Below are positions 58,563 to 64,000 of a stretch of 64,000 nt of DNA, one piece after another. Each line of letters opens with the position of its first letter. Position 1 is the first letter of the stretch. The notes below the pieces were generated by a model. The model had not been told where the DNA came from and did not search any database. It worked only from the letters and a program-made list of their open reading frames with translations. The stretch is from Verrucomicrobiaceae bacterium. Lineage in GTDB: Bacteria > Verrucomicrobiota > Verrucomicrobiia > Verrucomicrobiales > Verrucomicrobiaceae. The stretch spans positions 1 through 64,000 of the forward strand of contig JAIBCL010000033.1 of NCBI GenBank assembly GCA_019694165.1. Direction: 5' to 3'. Made by a program: the position numbers and the translations under genes.

Positions 58563-59858
58563 GTGCTCCGGGGACTTCTAGGCTTCGGGAAAAGTGACAG
58601 ACCTCAGCCCCCGAAGGGCAAGATCGAGGTGGTATGCCCGACGTGTGGCGCGGTTCAATACGAGCCGCGCCTCGTCGTTTCCACGTTCTGCAAGAAGTGT
58701 GGCGATCATCTGCGCATCGACAAGAAGCGTGTCACCGGCACGGGAGTGCGTCACTACGGTCCGCTCGACACGTCCGGCGCGGAAGAGCCGGCACGGGCAC
58801 CGGGCACGGATGTGGAATCAGCCGGCCCGCCCTCACCGGCCGGCTCACCGAAGACGGCTCCGCTCGCGGTCGCAAGATCGGCGTCACCCGCCACGGGACC
58901 GCTTTCCTCGAAGTGGGATCGCAAGAATGTACTCCGCTCAATCATCGGCACCGCGGCCGTTCCCTCGCAGTCGGAGTCGAACTCCCAAAACGGCAACGGT
59001 GCCGCCAGCCTGCAAAAAACAGGCGGCACGCCGGCGGAGGAAACGGATGACGACGCCGACGGCGAGGACACCGGCTTCGGCCGCATGATTGAGCGTGCGA
59101 ACGCGGCTGTATCGCCTCCCGCTCCCGAACCCGGGCCAGCCGCAGCCCCGCCGAAGGTTGAGCAATTCAACCAGCCCACCGAAGCGGACATGTCTTTGAG
59201 GCCGCACTCCAGCCTCCCGCCGCCCACGCCCGCACCGCCGCCTGCAAGTGCGAGCACCTTGCAAAAGATGAAGGACCAGGGCTTTTACCGGCAGCAATAC
59301 TTCAAGGAGGCGCTGTGCTTCGACTGCAATCACGCCTTCAAGGTCGGGCGATCCGCGCGCTCTGCAAACTGCCCGCAGTGCGGTGCGTGGATCTCGATGG
59401 AAGACGTCGAGATCAACATGAACTCCACACAGGCCATCAAGACGCGCGGCGACGTGATCATCCGCAAACGAGGCCACCTCTCCACCGCCAGCGTCCAGTG
59501 CAAGGATTTCCACTGCCAGGGTCTGCTCGAAGCGAACGTCACCGCCACCGGCGACGCCTGCTTCAAGACGTCAGGCACCATCATCGGCGAGGTCCGCTGC
59601 CACCGTCTCGTCATCGAGAAAGGAGCCGACGTCACCTTCGTGAATCCGATCCATGCCGAGCAGGTGGAGATTCATGCGAAGATCACCGGTGCCGTCTTTT
59701 CGCGCGGGCAGGTCCTGATCACGAGCTACGGAGCCGTCAATGGCGATGTCACCGCCCGCTCCGTGTCCATCGAACCGGGCGGAGAACTCAATGGAGCGAT
59801 GAACATCATCCGAGGTGATACTCCAGTGTTCGCCGCTGCGGCAAAACTCGTCGGCTAG
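58563..59858 (+). CDS. Zinc-ribbon bactofilin-like protein
   Basis: 431 residues from GTG 58563. An N-terminal zinc ribbon (Cys25/Cys28/Cys43/Cys46: CPTCG...CKKCGDHL) is followed by a long Pro/Ala/Ser-rich linker (about 65-235), a second ribbon at about 253-275 (CFDCNH...CPQCGAW), and a bactofilin-type beta helix (TRGDVIIRKRGHLSTAS to VNGDVTARSVSIEPGGEL). The repeated ribbons could anchor or regulate bactofilin filaments made with the upstream protein. Confidence 0.82.
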   Translation: MLRGLLGFGKSDRPQPPKGKIEVVCPTCGAVQYEPRLVVSTFCKKCGDHLRIDKKRVTGTGVRHYGPLDTSGAEEPARAPGTDVESAGPPSPAGSPKTAPLAVARSASPATGPLSSKWDRKNVLRSIIGTAAVPSQSESNSQNGNGAASLQKTGGTPAEETDDDADGEDTGFGRMIERANAAVSPPAPEPGPAAAPPKVEQFNQPTEADMSLRPHSSLPPPTPAPPPASASTLQKMKDQGFYRQQYFKEALCFDCNHAFKVGRSARSANCPQCGAWISMEDVEINMNSTQAIKTRGDVIIRKRGHLSTASVQCKDFHCQGLLEANVTATGDACFKTSGTIIGEVRCHRLVIEKGADVTFVNPIHAEQVEIHAKITGAVFSRGQVLITSYGAVNGDVTARSVSIEPGGELNGAMNIIRGDTPVFAAAAKLVG

Positions 59859-59948
59859 AAAGCCGCCGGGCACCTGCTTCCCGATCATGCTCGATACGCA
59901 GGATCAAGTTCCACCGCCGGCGATCCGCCACCGTGCAGCAGTCCCAGT

Positions 59949-61499
59949 TCAGGGCAGCGGCTTCCTTTCGATGTCCGTCTGGTTGATCCAGCCGGCTTTC
60001 ACCTTCTCGCCGCGCATGAATTTCTCGTAGAATCCGACGTTGGCCTTCGCAGCGTGCTCGTACTTGTCGAAGACGTCGCCCTTGCCTTCCATGCGGGGGT
60101 CACCCTGTTCTTTGAGTTCGGCGTGCATCTGATTGCGGAGCCCGGCTTTGAGCGGTGAAGGAGAAGTGATGCTCGCGATGAAATCGGGATCCGTTTTCAG
60201 ATCGTAGAACTCCTCGCCCGGGCGCAGGCCGAAGCAGAGCGCCCAGTGGGGGTCATCGGGATTCCCGCGGTGTGCGTCGATGATGAAGCTCTTCGTCGCG
60301 CCGGCATCACAATCGGTGTAGCCGGTTTCGGGATTGCCGCCGGGCCAGCGCGTCGCCTCGAAGTTCTCGAGGTACAGGTGATCGCCCGTGAGGATGCCGC
60401 GGATCGGGTAGCCCCAGTCGTGCGGGCGGCCCACGTCAGTGCGTTCCTTGCCAATGAGCACATGATCACGCGCGGCGGTGACTTGTCCTGAGCTGTCCGA
60501 GGAAAAGATGTCCGTGAGGCTGCGGCCCGGACTCGCCGCCATGCCGGTGTCGCCCCATTTGATTCCGGCCAGTTCCATGAACGTCGGAGCCAGGTCAATG
60601 AAGCTCACGAAGTCGTCGATCACACGGCCCGGCTTCACGATGCCCTTCCGCCACATCACTGCGAGCGGCACATGATTGGCCATCGCGTTCGCATTGCCCT
60701 TGCTGCGCGGGAAAGGCATGCCGTGGTCACTGGTGACGACGACGAGCGTGTCATCAAGCAATCCCCGCTTCTCCAGGCTGGCGAGCATGCGACCGAGGTG
60801 GCGGTCAAAATGCTCGGCCTCGAAAGCATAGTCGAGCATGTCGTTGCGCACGGTTTCGTTGTCCGGCCAATAGGCGGGCACATGATCGATGTCGCCCAGC
60901 TTCTTGCCGCCCTTCGCCACACCGCTGCCGAATTCGTATCCGCGATGGGGCTCGATGGCGCCATACCAGAAGCACCACGGCTTGTCCTTCGGCGCGGCAT
61001 CGAGGAAATCGTCGAAGTTGCCCGCATAGTCGTTGTTGCTGATCTCGGGCGTCGGCGGAGCGGCCTTGCGTTTGTTGAATGCCACACCGGTCATCAATCG
61101 GGGCTTCCCATTCGCATCGTCAGCCACGCCGGGTCCCCAGCCTTTCATCGTGTGGCCCGCATTCCAGCCATGCTCGGCCAGCACCTCGACCCAGCCTTTG
61201 AACTCCGGCGGGAAATAGCAGATGTGATTGGCCGCTTCCTTGAGCTGCCAGGTGTTGCGTCCGGTGAGAATGCAAGCACGCGACGGCGCGCACTTCGCCA
61301 TCGGCGTGTAGGCCCGATTGAACAGCAGCCCGTCGCGTGCGACGCGGTCGAAGTGCGGCGTCTTGATCCAAGGCGTGCCGTAGGCGCTTGCGTGCGGCCC
61401 CCAGTCGTCGGCAATGGCGAAGAGAATGTTCGGCCGCCCGGCGGCTGATGCCTGAGTCCAGGAAACGGCGAGCGACAGGAGAAGGAAGAGTATGCGCAT
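59949..61499 (-). CDS. Secreted type I sulfatase
   Basis: 516 residues from ATG 61499 ([20 protein letters not shown] signal). The N-terminus ([20 protein letters not shown]) binds calcium, and [12 protein letters not shown] carries the C-x-P-x-R formylglycine site at Cys70. [17 protein letters not shown] and further Asp/His residues complete the alkaline-phosphatase-like active site. It should need a true formylglycine-generating enzyme, which the nearby FGE-fold genes are not. Sulfatases of this kind degrade sulfated polysaccharides in PVC bacteria. Confidence 0.92.
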   Translation of the reverse strand: MRILFLLLSLAVSWTQASAAGRPNILFAIADDWGPHASAYGTPWIKTPHFDRVARDGLLFNRAYTPMAKCAPSRACILTGRNTWQLKEAANHICYFPPEFKGWVEVLAEHGWNAGHTMKGWGPGVADDANGKPRLMTGVAFNKRKAAPPTPEISNNDYAGNFDDFLDAAPKDKPWCFWYGAIEPHRGYEFGSGVAKGGKKLGDIDHVPAYWPDNETVRNDMLDYAFEAEHFDRHLGRMLASLEKRGLLDDTLVVVTSDHGMPFPRSKGNANAMANHVPLAVMWRKGIVKPGRVIDDFVSFIDLAPTFMELAGIKWGDTGMAASPGRSLTDIFSSDSSGQVTAARDHVLIGKERTDVGRPHDWGYPIRGILTGDHLYLENFEATRWPGGNPETGYTDCDAGATKSFIIDAHRGNPDDPHWALCFGLRPGEEFYDLKTDPDFIASITSPSPLKAGLRNQMHAELKEQGDPRMEGKGDVFDKYEHAAKANVGFYEKFMRGEKVKAGWINQTDIERKPLP

Positions 61500-61636
61500 G
61501 GCGTGCGAGGAACGTGCAATCGCGCAGCCTGCTATCAAGCCATGCGTCGCACACCAGATGATCCTAGCCGGAAAAACTACACGCGCCGGGTGGCACCGAG
61601 CTGGACTGCCGTGCGCCGCACCAGGATGCACGCGCT

Positions 61637-61960
61637 CTAGCCACCGCACACTTCGTGCGCGATCTCATCCCACAGCGCATCCGCATCAGCCAGACGGCGG
61701 GCGGGTCTGCCGGCCATCGAGAACCAGTAATTCGCGTTGCCCTGATCACCTTCGATGACGTGAATCAGCGCGTGTATCCACGATCCCATCGGCGTGTGAA
61801 TGTCCTGCGCGATGCGGTGCGCTTCGTCCCAGCTTCCCTTCTTCAGATGCCACAGCGACCGCGCCTCACCCGTGATGCCGGACGGCGGTGATGCGTCAGA
61901 CTGCGAAGATGCTTTTAGTTCCGCGGCCGTCATCCCATGCTGCATTTTCCGTTCTTCCAC
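61637..61960 (-). CDS. Small conserved hypothetical protein
   Basis: 107 residues; the start may instead be 61945 or 61933. The core ([48 protein letters not shown]) is a recognisable conserved hypothetical family of mostly helical proteins. It has no signal peptide. It lies between a sulfatase and an MFS gene on the same strand; no function is known to me. Confidence 0.65.
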   Translation of the reverse strand: MEERKMQHGMTAAELKASSQSDASPPSGITGEARSLWHLKKGSWDEAHRIAQDIHTPMGSWIHALIHVIEGDQGNANYWFSMAGRPARRLADADALWDEIAHEVCGG

Positions 61961-61975
61961 ACTGCGCTTCCTGCC

Positions 61976-63400
61976 TCAATCCTCCGGCAGCGGCTTTCCT
62001 TTGGTTTCGGGCGCCCAGATGAGCGTGACGAGGCCGACGAGGAAAATGACGCACATCGTCATCGCCGAGTAGCGATACGGCAGCGGCACAGGGAGGTGAC
62101 CGTATACCTTTTGCGAGAGCGTGGCGGAGAAGAAACTGCCCGCTGCGGCGGCAAAGCGACCGAGATTGTAGCAAAAGCTCGTGCCCGTGCTGCGCAGGCG
62201 GCTCGGGAACAGCTCCGGCAGGTAAATCGCGAAACCGGCGAACACAGACAACTGCGCCGCGCCGAGCATGAACATCATGGCATAGGCACCAGGCGGAGAC
62301 TCCAGCTTCCAGTAAACGACGAAGGTAATGACCAGTGTCGCCATGAAACCGAGAAAGAACGCGCCACGTCGCCCCATTCCGCCGGCCAGACGCGTGAAGA
62401 TCGTCATGCCGACTCCGGCACCAATCATGTTCCAGAGGTATGCCCAGAAAATCGCAGTGTCCACGAAGGGCTTGACCATCGCCTTGCCCGCATCGGTGAG
62501 GGCCGTCTCAGCGGTAAGCTTGCCGGCGGCGGTCAGTTCCCGAGTGTAGTGCGCGGTGAACACGCTTTTTTGCAAGTCGGGCGCGTATTCGCCGATGGCC
62601 CACAGGCCGACGACACCCGTCGAGGCGATGAGTGCGCCGATGATCAGGTTCCGACGCCAGCGAGCATCGCCGATAAGGCCGGCGTAGGGTGCAAAGATGC
62701 CGCCTTTTGGCAGGAGTCCCTGTTCCTTGAGCGCAAGCCACGATGCCGGCTCCTTCAGCTTCCGCCCGGTGAAGATCACCATGAGTGCCGGCACCGCGCC
62801 GATAAGAAACATCCACCGCCAGCCATTCCCCTTCTCCAGCGTGCCGCCGTTTTCGAGCGAGTCGATGAGTCCCTTGCACAGGCCGGCCGTGATGTTCCCG
62901 ATGGTGGAGAGAATTTGCAGCAGGCCCAACGACTGCGCGCGCGCGCCGGAAGGCACCGTCTCAGCGATCAGCGCGACCGCCAGACCAAACACTCCGCCCA
63001 CACCCACTCCCGTAAGGAAGCGCGCGACCGTGAAATCAATCGGCGTGCGGCTGAAAAAACTCAGGCCGGTAAATGTCGAGTAGATCAGGATGGTCACGGT
63101 CAACATGCGCGCACGGCCATACCTGTCCCCCAGCGCACCGAAGATCATGCCGCCGACGCCCCACCCGATGAGGAACCACGCGGTCACCTCCTTGCCGAAA
63201 TTCTGCACAGCAGGCGCGGATGGCGGCAGATTCATGAGGCTGGAGAGGGCCGGAATGCGCGCCAGCGAGAACAGGCGCTGGTCAAGGCAGTCGAAAAACC
63301 ACGCGGCTGAAGCGACGATGATGACAAACCAGTGGTAGCCGTTGAGCTGCTTGTACCACGGTGCGTTCGGGTCGATGTCGGAGGTTCCTGGCTGGTTCAT
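61976..63400 (-). CDS. MFS transporter (sugar/aromatic-acid porter type)
   Basis: 474 residues with 12 predicted hydrophobic helices. MFS signatures are FDCLDQRLFSLARIPAL, the loop 2-3 GALGDRYGRARMLT and the loop after helix 6 AETVPSGARAQSLGL. The N-terminus is cytoplasmic, and the PELFPSRLRSTGTSFC segment fits the second half-repeat. It may import a sugar or organic acid liberated with the upstream sulfatase. The substrate is not predicted with confidence. Confidence 0.85.
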   Translation of the reverse strand: MNQPGTSDIDPNAPWYKQLNGYHWFVIIVASAAWFFDCLDQRLFSLARIPALSSLMNLPPSAPAVQNFGKEVTAWFLIGWGVGGMIFGALGDRYGRARMLTVTILIYSTFTGLSFFSRTPIDFTVARFLTGVGVGGVFGLAVALIAETVPSGARAQSLGLLQILSTIGNITAGLCKGLIDSLENGGTLEKGNGWRWMFLIGAVPALMVIFTGRKLKEPASWLALKEQGLLPKGGIFAPYAGLIGDARWRRNLIIGALIASTGVVGLWAIGEYAPDLQKSVFTAHYTRELTAAGKLTAETALTDAGKAMVKPFVDTAIFWAYLWNMIGAGVGMTIFTRLAGGMGRRGAFFLGFMATLVITFVVYWKLESPPGAYAMMFMLGAAQLSVFAGFAIYLPELFPSRLRSTGTSFCYNLGRFAAAAGSFFSATLSQKVYGHLPVPLPYRYSAMTMCVIFLVGLVTLIWAPETKGKPLPED

Positions 63401-63493
63401 GGGCGCAGAGGTTGAATGAGCCGGACGGAAAAGACAAACGCTAAGTGGCGGCGGACGCGCTGGCCGCGCAGCACTGCCGCGGCGCGCCGCATG

Positions 63494-64000
63494 TCAGTCG
63501 AGCGTCCGCCGGTAGCGCTTCACGCCGATGACGAGGGCGGCGGCCGCGAAGACCACGATCTGCCAGAGCTGCAGCCTGATGTCGTCAAACGTGTTTCCCT
63601 TCAGCAGCACGCCGCGGACGATGCGCAGGAAATGCGTCAGCGGCAGCACCTCGCCGATCGTTTGCGCCCAGCGCGGCATGCCGCGGAAGGGGAACATGAA
63701 GCCTGAGAGCAGAAGCGAGGGCAGAAAGAAAAAGAAGGAACCCTGCACCGCCTGAAGCTGATTCCGCGCGAGGGTGGAGAAGGTGATGCCCATGGCAAGG
63801 TTAGCCGTGATGAAAACGAAGGCCACGAGGAAGATGAGTCCGATGTTCCCGACGAACGGCACATGGAAGAGCAGCCGCGCCGCCAGCAGAATGAGGCACA
63901 CCTGCACATAGCCGACGAGGATGTAGGGCACGATCTTGCCCAGCAGCACCTCGAAGGGCCGCGTCGGCATGGAGAGCAGGTTCTCCATCGTGCCGCGCTC
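63494..64000 (-). CDS. ABC-2 type transporter permease (5' end outside window)
   Basis: The frame is open to base 64000; the last codons read ERGT-MENLLSMPTRPFEVLLGKI, the typical segment after a transmembrane anchor, so the N-terminus is missing. 169 residues are visible with five or six helices (YVQVCLILLAARLL, IGLIFLVAFVFITANLAMG, SFFFFLPSLLLSGFMFPF). It is an export-type membrane subunit (YhhJ-like), probably working with an ATPase upstream of the window. Confidence 0.85.
   Translation of the reverse strand, partial: ERGTMENLLSMPTRPFEVLLGKIVPYILVGYVQVCLILLAARLLFHVPFVGNIGLIFLVAFVFITANLAMGITFSTLARNQLQAVQGSFFFFLPSLLLSGFMFPFRGMPRWAQTIGEVLPLTHFLRIVRGVLLKGNTFDDIRLQLWQIVVFAAAALVIGVKRYRRTLD

Overview
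The window looks like chromosome from a high-G+C PVC-superphylum bacterium, most likely Verrucomicrobiota. This rests on gene content rather than a marker gene: planctomycete/verrucomicrobial-type tail proteins and integrase, a secreted sulfatase, a ceramidase-like LamG protein, tandem bactofilins, STAND/CHAT/TIR genes, a MoxR plus vWA/FGE cluster, and Shine-Dalgarno signals that are mostly weak. Housekeeping genes are uvrB, ftsY, nusB, ribH and ribBA, a zinc-uptake operon and a Fur/Zur-type regulator.

Layout. (1) 1-15.16 kb is the right end of a prophage: fifteen mostly overlapping tail/fibre genes on +, ending in a collagen-like fibre, then a tyrosine integrase on -. The phage ends at a 3' half of tRNA-Leu(CAA) fused to the 3' end of an hsp70-like gene, so the phage seems to have integrated inside that gene. 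(2) 15.1-23 kb: hsp70-like gene, ceramidase-like LamG protein, a secreted unknown, uvrB. (3) 23-27.5 kb: one giant CHAT-TIR-NB-ARC-TPR protein, followed by a fold-back repeat and a MITE-like repeat. (4) 27.9-31.2 kb: ftsY, nusB, ribH, ribBA. (5) 31.4-41.9 kb: an island in which three proteins end in a RyR domain (a pseudo-ribokinase/AAA+ protein and two 2TM-RCK channel-like proteins), with a SLOG-methyltransferase fusion and a deoxyribosyltransferase-like/Macro/TPR protein; a second MITE copy lies inside. (6) 42-48.2 kb: a secreted unknown, a Uma2 nuclease-like gene, and the zinc operon (outer-membrane protein, znuA, small protein, His-rich znuC, znuB) behind two Zur-box-like palindromes. (7) 48.4-56.8 kb: a second conflict island: alpha/beta hydrolase, TIR protein, MoxR ATPase, vWA-like/FGE fusion, broken FGE copy, ParE/RelE-type toxin-antitoxin pair, and a free FGE-fold gene. 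(8) 56.9-64 kb: Fur/Zur-type regulator, PNPOx-like protein, two bactofilins, sulfatase, small unknown, MFS transporter, and a truncated ABC-2 permease.

The best candidate for a little-described system is the 31.4-41.9 kb RyR/RCK/SLOG/Macro island. It combines predicted makers or binders of NAD- or nucleotide-derived ligands with two membrane proteins carrying the same C-terminal RyR domain, which suggests ligand-gated ion flux as a stress or antiphage response. The MoxR/vWA/FGE island and the CHAT-TIR STAND protein match architectures known from comparative genomics of bacterial conflict systems. Both carry long AT-rich segments in their presumed sensor parts, which points to module exchange. 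All functional statements are inferred from reading motifs by eye; no database search was run.
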